From assembly GCA_032209605.1 (NCBI GenBank), contig JASFXZ010000018.1:8497904-8561903 (forward strand): a DNA stretch of 64,000 nucleotides, given 5' to 3'. Source of the DNA: Mactromeris polynyma (Eukaryota > Mollusca > Bivalvia > Venerida > Mactridae). The notes under the pieces were generated by a model. The model was not told the DNA's origin and searched no databases. It saw only the letters and a program-made list of their open reading frames with translations. This document shows positions 1 through 13,600 of the stretch, in pieces. The position numbers and the translations under genes are program-made. How positions within the stretch are numbered: position 1 is the stretch's first letter; each line of letters begins with the position of its first letter.

Positions 1-1492
1 TTTTTGTTGGATAACTGCATCAAAATATGTAATGATCCTGCTGTTCAGCAATGGTATGTAATGACCCTTTAGAATTGACAATCTCACACCCCTCTTTGCC
101 TGTGCTACGACAGGACCATTGTGATACCCTTTGATATTCTATTTTATATCGCCTTATGTCTTTGAGGTGGTTATGCACTTCCTGCTTCACTTCTATGTTT
201 GCTTTGTTACAATTAGCAGACGATTCTTCTTTTAGTAAGTGTCATATGTAGAACATTCCTGTATACCTAGTATACCTATTTATAACGGTACCCTAATGTG
301 ATAATCCACATTATGACGCTGAAATACGCTAAACACACAGAAATCATGACAAACTACAACAAATAGCAGTACATGTTTTAGTTGCGATATTTATATAATA
401 ATATGGCGTATAAGATAATTTAAATCTTCAGCATTATTGTCTTTACTATAGTGCAATATTATATAACCCTGTTGACGTCCTTGTATTTCGTTTCGATAAG
501 GTACGCCAATATTTATTATATATAAATTGAGGACAGATTCAATATTATTGTATCATTGAAATTGTACATAGCTACTTAGCTGTCATCTTACATATTGTTC
601 CTGTAAGGATACAGCGCTAGAGTTATTGCATAAATTATCACTATAAAATAGTATGTGTTATAACTGAAATTATATACAACTTGCATTTTAGCATATACAA
701 AACAATCATGTGCACTTAAAGCAGAAAGCTAACATTACTGATTTCAACACGGTATTTCAATATCTGTATTTAAAACAATTTTACTATTTATTTATTATTT
801 GCTTTCTTTCATCCTTTGATGAGCAAATTTGAATTAAAGTATATTTAAGTATCCATGTTTAACTGACTGTCGCCTATTATGTTAATGAAAACTATACATA
901 TGTTTATTTTGAACATGGACCATAACGGTCTATTTCAAAGTGTATCGGATATAACTATGTTGTGAAATAAAACTTCTTCTTCTTCATGCACATAAACTGT
1001 CATACTGGATAAAAAGAATTTATTTTTTCTACAGCATTTATTATTTACTACCAGTTACAATAATGCAAATCCATTCAAGTGTTGGAAACGGGTAAAATAC
1101 TTAATTAGAATATTAATTTTCACCCATCATATATGTTTGTGCCTTGTGTTCGTTTTGCCTTCGTAATTGCATGTAGGTATGGAATTTCCTGTCATATTGT
1201 GCGCATGGGATGGCTGTGCATTTTTCATGAAGCATTACTGCTTAGTATCTTTAATCATTTTCTATAAACTAAGATTAGTTTTAGGATTCGGAATAATATT
1301 TACTTAGTCATGGATGTGAAAGGCTTTTAGCCAATATAACACATCAGGGCCATAAAGCTGCTAAACGAATACTCGTATGTGCTTCCGCAATTTCTAGATT
1401 CTATTTGTCATTGTGTTTCTTATAAAGTAGTAGTTTTCAGCCAGAAGAACTTGGTAACAGTTTTATGTAATTTGTTAATTATCTAACTTCAG
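1..1492. other. Upstream intron or flank, no gene seen
   Basis: AT-rich with no supported exon. At 966-971 an AATAAA runs into a short (CTT)n tract, the look of an old retroelement tail rather than a gene end. It probably belongs to the intron upstream of the first visible sushi exon. Confidence 0.4.
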
Positions 1493-1669
1493 ATTGTAAG
1501 ATTCCTATCGCTTTATCAAATGGACAGTTCAGTATGATGAATGGAACCACCTACCAATCGAGTGTTAGGTATCACTGTGATATGGGTTACACATTGCATG
1601 GTGAAAACATTGTGAAATGTGATGAAACAGGAAAATGGACAGAATTAAATGCCAATTGTACAATCAAAG
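1493..1669 (+). CDS. Exon: sushi (CCP) domain 1
   Basis: 59 codons, phase 1-1, acceptor TTCAG and donor GTAGAA. The translation begins [12 protein letters not shown] and has the four sushi cysteines (DCK, YHCD, VKCD, NCT), the Asn-Gly turn and the conserved Trp in GKWTE. CCP modules bind protein ligands. This is the first recognisable exon in the window. Confidence 0.85.
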
Positions 1670-4600
1670 GTAGAAATTAGTATTAAATCATTAATGCTGT
1701 ATGACCGATATATGTGCGCTCGATCTTAGGATTTCATGTCTAATAATTGATTTAAACAGTTACAAACGATCTGAATAAAGGATAATTTCTGTTTATTTGT
1801 TGAAGTACTATATAGTTTTGGATAAAATCCTACCCCATGTAGTGTGAAACTTACATGATGTAACATATGCTGCTCCACAGCACTTTGATTCCAGATGTTT
1901 AGAAAGTAATGGAATAAGTGAAAAATGTAAAGGGAATTTTGTTACTCTTGTTGTCTGAACATACTGGAATATATTGTAATTTCATCAAAGTAAATACTAA
2001 TTAAAATATTTAAGTATTTAAGTACCATGTACTAAGTAACTAAGTGAAAAGTACGAGAAACAGTGATGATATTCACACTTCATCATTACTCTTCTTACGA
2101 AAGTCACAATTTCAAGAGTTCAACTTCACAAATTCAATGTTATGAATTCATGAATTAGTAAAGTTGAAATCTTGAAATCAAGACTTTTCTTTGAGAGAAA
2201 TAATATAGAGTGAATAGCATCGCAAATCTTTCATAGAAAAGTGATTGATTACATTGGCTATTATGCAGATTGCGGTCATATACATGTTCCAAAGAACGGA
2301 TCTACTATCCCTGGCAATAACACGTCTACGTATGGATCTAAAGCTACATTTGCATGTGATGGTGGATTTGATCTGTCTAAAAACGAAACCATCGAATGTC
2401 TTCCAAGCGGCAACTGGTCACAATCAACTGTTTCCTGTATTATACGAGGTATTCACAATATTTAGAAGATGTATAACAGCTCAACCAAATGACGATCGCA
2501 TTTGTGTCCCCCCTCACAATAAAGGTCGAGTTCAATGATTTACTCTAGTCCGTCCTTCCCAAACAATACTCAAGGTACTGTAGTGTGTGAATGTGAGATT
2601 GAGGTTGAAAGGCAGTTGCCATCTACATAAGAGGGTTGGGAGGGAACATAGGCTCTACAGAGGCCGGTGAGAATATGTGGCGTATTGTTAAACTGATTGA
2701 CACTGTGTATATCGCAAGAGCCAATAGTGCATTGATTTTGCCGTAAAGTAAAAATAGATCCTCTGGTCAAAATATCACCAATAAAATAGAGCACTTAGAT
2801 TTACTTTTGTCCATATGTCGGTCCCATAACACTTGTGACGTTCATATCTCTTGAACCATTGGACCTAAAGGCGTCATCCTCTCCCAATGGAAAATAGAGT
2901 TATGGGTCTTACATAGGTGAATATTGGCATTATGATGCTGCCGCGTTGCACCTGTCCATATGTGTGTGTGTATGTGTGCACGTATGGGTGCGTGTGTGGA
3001 TATGTGGATGCGCGTGCGTGTTCTTGTCCGGACTATAACTTCATTGTGGATAGAGGAATTTCGAACAACTTGGCATATGGGATCAGTATAACAAGACGAT
3101 GTGTTGCTCGCATCACCCAGTCTACTTGGTTCAAGGTCAAGATCACTGTTACTAAAAAATAGAAGTTTCTTTTCTGGAATATAACCTCATTATGGGTGTA
3201 GGGATTTCAAAATAACTTGGTACATGTGATCACCATAACAACACAATGTGCCGCGCGCTACACACAGCCTCTTAGGTCCAAGGTCAATGCCACTGCTATT
3301 AAAAATATTTTTTTTTGTCCGGGCTTTAACTTCATTATTTAGTCTTAGTCCGAGTTTTAGCCTTGTTAATAAGGGTTCAGGTCAAGTTAAATGTCGTTTT
3401 CAATCCACAAATGTTTGGAGGAGTTTTTGCCTTTTTTCGAATTGAAAGCCCAAAGTGGTGGCATCGGTGTCGTATGGACACTTCTAGTTTACTTTGTGTG
3501 TCGCATGTCAAGTGTAACCTACCGTTATTAGTTTATAGGAAAGTGTATCAGCATGTGATGTTGTGCACCTAGGTTCCGCTCCTATCCACCAAGGGAAAAC
3601 ATAGTTATTGGCTTTGAATGGTGAAAATGGGCATTTATACTATGTTTAGCATGTTAAGTGTGAAGTGTTTGAACAAAAGTATTTTGAATGTGGTATAAAT
3701 CAAATCTGCAAATGAAGGGGTTAGGTTTTCCTCTCCTCCCAGGGGAAACAGAGTTATGGGCTTTTATTAGGTGAAACATCTTTTTGCCATTCATAACTGA
3801 AACTAAATCTATTTGACCTAGAGTAATAAAACTTCATATGAATATCAAAAAGGGATGAATGTCACGGTTGCTAAAAAATGATTTCCGCTTCAAACATTGA
3901 GTAAGGAATGAGATTTTGCATTAAAACTTGGTAGTTAGGTAGCTTAGGTGGAGATTATATTGGCATTGTATTACGGTCACTGTGAGCTACTAAAAGAGAA
4001 AATGCGGCCAAAATGTTATTCTGAATATTATGCAGTTACGATTTATTGTCCATTGTAAAAAAATCTGTCTTTATTGCATTGAATCTAATTGGCTATGACA
4101 AAAAAGCGGGGAATCTGTGTTACAAGCAAATTTTAATGCAACAATTGTACTGTCGTTCACTTATACGCACAGTATGTTCCATTAATATCTTGTAACATCG
4201 TTCCAAATCACCAACAATGTGGCAAGAATTCCATTTTTATTTGATAAATTGACAATAGCATTGATGATGTTTCACCTGAAGTTGTCAGCCCTCTTAGCAA
4301 ATACTGTCTGTTAACATTTGTTTCTAATCATTAGATTGTGGAGTACTCGCTGATATCACAAATGGAAAAGTTGAACACAATGAAACCACATATCAAGCAA
4401 ATGCGTTAAATAAATGCAATGTTGGATATAGCTTAAATGGTACAAGCTCTCGTACATGCCAAGCCAACAGACATTGGAGTGGGACCCAGCCTAAATGTGT
4501 CCTCATAGGTGAGTATTTACTTGTACATGTTTGCTTATGGTTTGCATTGATGGTGTGATAATAATGTATCAGCAGTTATGTGACTGTATAATTCATGCAA

Positions 4601-7600
4601 GTGTATGATACAAAAAAGTCATTGTCAGTTGTATATGTATTACATTAAGGTGTTAGATTACTAGTATTTCTACTATGTTTTACATTGTTCCTATTTCTAT
4701 GGCAGTATGATTATTTTTAGTCGAAACATTATGTTGTTATGCTACATCATGGAAGAATAAGTTTACAACTTATATTAATCACTCTCCATGACTGGTTCCA
4801 GCATTACATGTGCTTTGTTCACAATATACTAGTAACTTTAATGAAAACTGTGTTGTATAAGCTCTTTTGATTAGTTTGTAAAGAATCAACTTTATTTTTT
4901 TAGTTTGGTTCTGGAATATAAATTATTTTGTAAATGAACGGTTATAAAATACATGTAAATGAAAAACGTTATTCCCAGGGTATGTCTTCAACAGAATGAT
5001 GCAACATTAAATTATTCGGTTTTGGAACATTTGTCAGTGTATGATTTCAGCTACCAGGAAAAGAGATATATAATTTGTTTTACTTATCCAGGAATCATAC
5101 TTGTCCCTGCAACCATAATCTAAAATAAACTTTAAATGTTTCTTAGCAAATAATGAAACTACATGTATATGATCATTACATATTATTGTTTTCTTTTCGA
5201 ACTGTTTTTATCAGTTTCGATATTCAATCCTCATAAACTGGGATTGATCCCAGCCAAAACACAAGAGCACCTGTTAAACATTTTTAAATGATCAGTTATT
5301 GCTTGTTTTAGTGTATTGATGTTCATATAGAAATCTAGATATCTTGTGTGGCTTGTGCAACAAATGTTTGTAATCCATGATGGAAAGTATTCATGTACAT
5401 AAGTATATTTAGTCTTAGGGACCTCCATGATCAAGTGGTTATGATTATTCAAATCACTTGCCCCTCACTGTTTTGGGTTTGAATCTCACCTAAGATATAG
5501 ATTTTGTAAGTGAGGAAGCCTTCTAGCTTCTGGCTTATGGAAGGTTGGTGGTTTAATCCTGGTGACCACCTGAAGTCCTTCCTCCACTCTCTAAGCTAGA
5601 ATAGTCACTTATAGTCCCATTACAAAGTATGTCTCTTATGAAGCTCAATATCATGTGATTTTGACCCCTTTGAGTCTTAGTACCTGTTTAGAGGCACATT
5701 TCTGGATGATGTAAATTACTGTGATTTCCAAAAAATTGTGTTATGTTTTAACAGGGTTCGCAATATTTAGGGATCTTAGAGTCTAGAATTATTTTCAAAT
5801 ACACATGTCCCGGACTAGTTTACATGTAAAATTTGACTTGTCCGACATGGGAGGCTAGTTGTCCGAGAATAGAATGGGGAAAAGATTAACAGTTAGTTAT
5901 GTCTGCATCAACTCCTATGGTTTATTTGTAACATGTCCGATGTTCATTATCTTTAAAGGGGTAGAACTTGGCAGTGTTACTTAATTTGCATAGTTAATTA
6001 CCATGCATGCAGTTAAATATTAATTACATAATCATGGAAGTTCCGTGTTCTAACCAGTAAAAAACAGCAATTGTATGTTGTTGATTATTTATATGCGATA
6101 ATTCATGATTTAATGGCTAACTGAAAAATATCATGCACTACCTACTGAAAATAAAACTAACTGGACAAAACAATCAATATACATCAACTCAGAAACTAGC
6201 TTGAGAACTTAGAACTGTATTTTAATATGAGGGAGATAGCATCATTTGAAGTTTGTCAATATATCTACAATGTTTGTTTCCCTTTAGTCAGCATAATATC
6301 ATCTAGAAGTCAAATAAAATTAACTGGAACTGTCAATAGATTTTCATATATTTATGTAGTCTGTCCTGAACCAGTGGATATTCCAAACGGGATTCACCAT
6401 CTAGAATATCTCCATCGCCTTCTTACCTTTAATCATACTGTCACATATGGCTGTAACGAGGGATATGAGATTGCTGAAGGTAATACAACCATCTTAAGAT
6501 GTACAGAACACAGCAATTGGAGTGGTGATGCGCCTACATGTGTTGGTAAATACTTTTTAGTATAACTTTTTATATCAAATGTGAGACACAGCTGTTATGG
6601 TTTTTAATGAGATTCTATGAATGTTGTTTTTTTATTTTGCTTTTTGCATTGTCCCTTATGTGCTTGTTAAACCTGCTTGCAAAACAATATAGGTGCGATA
6701 AGGGAAATAAAAAAAGATAATAAATGAAACTGGTTACATTGTTTAAATGTATGGTGGCATTATTTTGCCTCCTGTTAAATACATACTGTAAAATCTCACT
6801 TAAAGAGCAACTCAATAATAAACCACCTCAATATTACAAACACAATTGTCAAGTCCATTTTCACTGTTTTGCTCTTTATTCAACTTCAATATTAGGACCA
6901 CCTCAATATTAAGACCAGTTTTCTAGGGTCCCAAGGGTGGTCTTATTATTGAGGTATTACTGTAATTAATTAGAAAATCATGTTAAAGTGACTAGTTAAC
7001 TACATTACGTTCATGATAATTATGTTGTTAACTATAGTTATGTATCGTGATAAATTTTCGTCCCTGATAAATATCTTAATACGAAAAATTGTTTGATAGT
7101 ACCCACAACTCCCAACACTTGCCCAATTAATCCCTTAATATTCCGAACAAACAATCTATTTTTATATCACTGTTAAGTGGTTAATGAGATAAATACTTAG
7201 TTAACAAAATAATTTCAACAAGAAAAATCTTGTAGCTAATGTGTTAAATATCTAGTTAACATGACAATTAACTAAACAGTTATGTTGTTATCTCCTTATA
7301 TAACTACTTCATCGTACCCACATAATTAACAAGAACAATTATGTACTTTACTAGATATTTAACTCATCAACCACTTGACAGCTGTTTAAAAATAAAAATT
7401 TGAAAGCAAATGGATTTAAGAACAATTTTGTTTATAAGTAACTTGCACTTTTAACGGCATTTGATTTTTATTCAGACATTGACGAGTGTACCCGGAAAGG
7501 ATATTCACAATGTCACTGGGACGCAACTTGCAATAACACTATTGGTTCATACATATGCACATGTAATGAAGGATATACGCCGAGAAACCATGGGTTTATT

Positions 7601-10600
7601 TGTGATGGTAAGTTGAAAGATTTATAAAGCATGAACCAGTCTCCTTGAAATTATGTATGTTTGTGTATAGTTGGGTTTAGTAGCAGTAACAACAGTTACA
7701 GTACTCACAGTATTGGCAGAGATACGACTGTAAGTACAGCTAACATATTGTTAGTAGTGTTGAAAAATGTAGTCACAGCTGTGCAGTGCAGAGGGATCTT
7801 TAGGTATTTTTGCTTATAGAAACATATTATTTTACAAATTTCATTCAAGTTATTATTCAATGTTACATGATGTCATTACGTCATCAGCACAGGACGCATC
7901 ATACATGGGAGATGTAAGATAGAGTTTTCCCGCACCATTGGAAACGTGGGAAACCCTGGTCTGGTATGCAAGATTATTACTTACTTCATAATAACTAGAA
8001 TGAATATGTAATATTATATGTTAAGTTAAAGTCCTTAAAATGTTACTTGTTTTATTTAACCTTGTCCTTTATTTTTTGGAAAAAATATGAAAGAAAAAGA
8101 ATCTAGCACTGCACAAATGGAAATTTCCGGCTCTTGGGTAACTGTTTAGACGGTAACTCAGCAGAGCCTCATTTTCATGCATGCACATATGGTCCCAAGA
8201 TTATGAAACTCAGTCAGGAGACCAAAACAAAATGACCAATAGTAAAGCTTCATTATGTTCCCAAAATTTGTTATACATCAAGCCATGGTGCTTTGGTCAG
8301 TGGATCAGATCATCATTAGAACTCTCTGCAAGTCATCTGGATAACCATATCCCGTGTTAGCATTCTACTCCTTCTGCAGATAAAAGCGAGATTTGTGAGA
8401 AACATATGGTTTGACCTCAGCTACCAAACCACTCAGAAATGTATTGCCCTTGAATGGTGATCGATAAACTCGGTAACTACAAGCACAAGGTCTTCCATTT
8501 TTTTCAGATTATGACGAATGTGCATTGAACGAGGATAATTGTACTACAAATGAATCACAGACCCGTGCCTGTCTCAATGAAATGGGTGGCTATTATTGTC
8601 TTTGTCATCATGGATGGACAGGGACATACTGTGAAAATGGTAAGATTAAATATGTTCTCCAACTTAACGTCACAATATTGAGAATTAATCAAATGAATCT
8701 GCTGGTTAGTTTATCAATATCATTTAATGCAGTGACTAGATTCATATTTCGGGATTAATCTGGTATCCTTTACATGAATGACCAATTTCTGGTTTAGTCT
8801 TGGGTCCTAGATATCCAATTTCTGGTTTAGTCTAGCCTCATGTATGTCCATTTTCTGGTTTAGTCTAGTGAGATGTATGTCCAATTTCTGATTTCGTCTA
8901 GTGTCATGTATGTCCGATTTCTGGTTTAGTCTAGGGTCCTTTATATCCAATTTCTGGTTTATGGTAGGGTCCTATATATCCGATTTCTGGTTTAGTCGAG
9001 GGTCCTATGTATCCAATTTCTGGTTTAGGGTAGGGTCATAAATGTCCGATTTCTGGTTTAGTCTAGGGTCCTATTTATCCAATTTCTGGTTTAGTCGAGG
9101 GTCCTATGTATCTAATTTCTGGTTTAGGGTAGGGTCATATATGTCCGATTTCTGGTTTAGTCTAGGGTCCTATATATCCAATTTCTGGTTTAGGGTAGGG
9201 TCCTATGTATCCAATAATTGGTTTATGGTAGGGTCCTATATATCCAATATCTGGTTTAGGGTAGGGTCATAAATGTCCGATTTCTGGTTTAGTCTAGGGT
9301 CCTATTTATCCAATTTCTGGTTTAGTCGAGGGTCCTATGTATCTAATTTCTGGTTCAGGGTAGGGTCATATATGTTCGATTTCTGGTTTAGTCTTGGAGC
9401 CTATATGTCGAATTTCAGGTTTAGTCGAGGGACATATATGTTCAATTTCTGGTTTAGTCTAGGGTCGTATATGACCAATTTCTGGTTTAGTCTAGGGTCA
9501 TATATGTCCAATTTCTGGTTTAGGGTAGGGTCATAATTATATGTCCAATTTCTTGTTTAGTCCAATGTCATATAATTATGCCCAATTTCTGGTTTAGTCT
9601 AGTGTCATATATGTCCAATCAATTTCTCATCTTGACTGTTATGCTGAAAGGCTGATTGCTTGTTTAGTCTAATCAGGGCGTTATCGTGTGTTCCAGGTCT
9701 AATTCTTAAACGTCCTGTTTCATGTTGAGTGGGTCTTGACAGTTTTGTTGAATGCCTTTATATTTGTATACAGTTGTAAAATCAGTTTGACTTAAACACT
9801 ATATTTTTTTATTTCAGACATAGACGAGTGTAAAAACAATGACACTTGTGGTGAGAATGCATTCTGTACAAACTATCGTGGTGGATACAACTGTTCTTGC
9901 AATAAAGGTTACCCATCAGGAGATCCTCGTCGCCATTGCTTTGGTAGTACATTTTTTTATTGAAAACTACAGTGTCTGATAAAGCTGAATCAAACCATAC
10001 GATATTTATCATTTGATAAGTTTAAACTTATTTATTTTACATCGTGAAACAAATAAGTACGACTTATGTTATCACACTTGATCACTACTTCTTGGGTTAC
10101 TTTTGCCGAAAATGAGGGATTCTGAAGTTTGTTATTCAACCTTGTCCAAGTATTCCACGACCTTCACATTAGGGTCAGATACTCTACCACTCGACCACTT
10201 TTCCTTCCCTTATTATTTTAATTGAAATACTTAACAAATCTTTCATCCAAACCATCATTTTAATTTGTTTTAAATGTTTGGTTTGCCCTCATATACTTTT
10301 ATAAATAATAAATTGTTCCACCAAGGTAACAGTTCTTTATAAATCACTCGTACTTAAGATAGTAACACTACATTGGTGCAAATTAATAGTATATCAAGCT
10401 ACGAAACAAGCACACAAGTTTAAGAATATAGATTTTAGTTTGACCAGTTTATTGCTGTAGCTTGATCATCGTCATGCATCAGCTTAATATTATAAGTCAT
10501 GAAAAGCGCAGTATTGTGATGTAATTTTGTTTAAAATATGCGAAAGAGTGTTCAATATTACTTGCAATAGATCAAAAACTGTTTTGATTGTTTAAGTCAT

Positions 10601-13600
10601 ATTCATTGATGAGTAATACTGTTACATCTTGTTATCAGAGAACATCATCATTGAGTTGGAAACGATAGGACAGTTCCACCAAGGTAACAATCAAATGCTT
10701 GACTCCATACGAATCCATAACGGACTTCCATACTTTGGAGTTGAGTACCAATACTTCAGGGTAAGTATGAGGTAATTCTAGTTATAAAATAACATTCTCT
10801 GTGAGCCCAGCTAGTAAATGAAAGTTATTACATAATGAGTCATTAATGAAATACATTACATTAATAGTACATTGTTGATCCTACTTTAATTAACAATCAG
10901 GTTAATTTGTTTGGGTAAACTCACTTAGTGGCAAGTTCCTCTGTTACCATGGTTATGTTCTGTAAATATGAAGTGTCAACTTTCTTAAGAGGCTTTGGTA
11001 AATATATTTAGAATTTTGATTTATTGAATGCAAGCCTAAACAAAGAGATGAATGTTTACTTTAAACTATACCATCAAACTGAGTCACAAAGTTTGTGCAT
11101 TTAAATGTTAAATACTGCTCAAGTATATGAACATTATTATACTGTAATTTAATTATTATGTAAATGAACTAAAAAAGAAAACAGAAAACCTGATTCCACA
11201 CAACATTATGGTCATCAATGCAGTTTCAAAATGTCTTTTTATTCACTCAGCTTGCTAATTCTGTATGTTAGAACAACCAATCTGTATATTTTCAACACTA
11301 AAATAATGTATATGTATGATACATAATGTTGGGGTTTTCCCCTGATAATGTATATGAAAAAGGTCTTTTGGTGGTCCTATTTTATAGGAATTCCAAATAT
11401 GCATTCGGTAAAAACAGTATATGTACACATTTCAATGATTAATATAATCAAGTGGCCATTTCTTTTGAATACTGTTTGTATTGCAGCCATATCTGAACGG
11501 ATTTATAAGTCTTGGATATCAGCAACTGTATGACCGACATGGTGAACAAACACCAGAAGGTTGGAAGAATCGGACGTTTGGTTTGTCAGTTGTTGCTCCT
11601 ATGTGGACAAATCTCGATACAACACAAATCTCTGGGGGTCTCTATGTCAACTTGTTTCAAAAATACACTGGGTATGGTCGAAACGACACTGAGCATAGAG
11701 ACTTAGATAAACTTGGAAATGCAATGGCGCAAAGTTACAATCTTACCGATTTCAAACCCCGAGTTGCCATTGTTGCCACATGGAAAAATGTAACCCAGTG
11801 GGGATCTTTGCCACCTTCAATCTTGATCTGGAGAGAGGTAAGTTTTATAATGTTATAAAAACAAAACAATGGAAAATAATGTTTCAGACTGAAAATATGC
11901 TGTCAAAATATTGATAAAGTGATATTGTATTCTGTGTGCAGTAAATGCTCTTAAATGTAAAGAGCTGGTACTGTTTATTCAATTTATATATCAGGATATA
12001 AATTGTGCGCATTTTATGTCTTTAGAATTTTATTTCGATTCTACTACATTTCTCGACTTACTTGACAAATTGTAATGAGTTTCTTTCACGTGACAAACAA
12101 CTAATCTATTGTCAAATCTGTAAAGTGCTTCTGTTGCTTTTGCCATTTCATTAAATAGTAATACTAAAATAGGTACATAGTTTTAATTTTGTCTGCTTAT
12201 ATGCTTAGTTGTATATATGAGAAAATAAAATTGTTGGTAAATGCCTTCATACAGATGTGCTGTAAAACACGACATTGTCACTTCTCTTACATGTTTCCAA
12301 ATATGACAACAAATACACAAGTCCAATATGGTTATTTTTCTATTCTCACCTATGTGCCTACCATGGAAAATACCTGCATCGATCAGTCTTGTGTTTTTCA
12401 GTTCCAGGAAAGGTTTTACCAAAGGTTGCAGTTTTTTAGAGTACATCTGTATAAAGGCATTAACATGCCATTTTCTCAAAATTATCACTTAACACAATTT
12501 AGTAGAAAAAATATCTATCTTTAAAAACACTTTAATCAGAAAATAGCATGTTGTTTGTGGTTTGAAATAATCATGGAACTTCTTCATCTTCTCCATAATG
12601 TCACCTTCAAGTTGTGTATGGCATAACAACAATTCATGGTCAGTCTGAGCATTGCTGAGTTAAGAACCCTGGGTTTGACTGATGACTTAGGTTTGTGAGT
12701 GTATGACACTAGTGAATCCAGGAGGGGGTGCACCCGGCATGCACCTCAACCCACTGAAATTCCCCAAACCTTATATGTATAAAAACGAAAATATACAGAG
12801 ACCTTTGTTTATAAGATTTTCAAATAAGCGATTCTGATTTATTGTAGCATTATATTCTACAATTATAATATTTATAAACAAAGAATAAAACACAATCATT
12901 ACCGTTTTATAAGCTTAAGCATAACCAAAAACTGACCAAAAAGTTACAGACCCTGCAAGCCCACATCCTTGGCCCACCCCTGTATTATACACTTCCAGTG
13001 ATAGCTCTAGTCCGGATATAGTAGAACATACGTATTCTTCTTTTGTTGGACTTCAGAATGCAACGATGCAAGGGATAATTATATCAGATGGTGTTTACTC
13101 CTATGTGATGTTCAACTATGACAGAGCACAGTGGTCTTTGAAGAACCATTCATATTCCTTGAATGCCGCTGGATTCAGTTTGGAGGATAAAACTGGATAC
13201 ATTATAGCAGACAGTTCTAATTACACTTTGCTTAATAAAGGAACAAATTGTGGTAATGTATTTTGAATGACTTATTGACTTGTTTAATTTCTAAGTCTTG
13301 TTCGTCATATAAGACAAGAGTGTAGTCCCTTTTAATGTAACACTTTTTGAATTGTCTCCCTTCCCTTGGTTTTGACATTATATTTAACTCCGGTATCGTT
13401 TTGGAATAATTTTATTTCCAACATTATTTCAATTAGGTATTGAAATTGTTTGTCCTTATTCTATGTCCGATGTATCTCTGTATATCATAGAAAAGGATGA
13501 TGAATACCATTTAATTTGTATTATCCTTTGTTTAAATCATATCTGAAATAGATGCATAGACATATAAAGTTTCCGAATTTTTAGTAAGACTTCATCAGTT

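Noticed and set aside
2570..2794. 74-residue minus-strand frame in the sushi 2-3 intron
   Set aside because: No recognisable domain and it lies next to a degenerate repeat block; likely chance.
9042..9536. Two frames with [15 protein letters not shown] repeats
   Set aside because: Product of the 33-bp intronic minisatellite, which lies between two well-defined EGF exons of the same strand.
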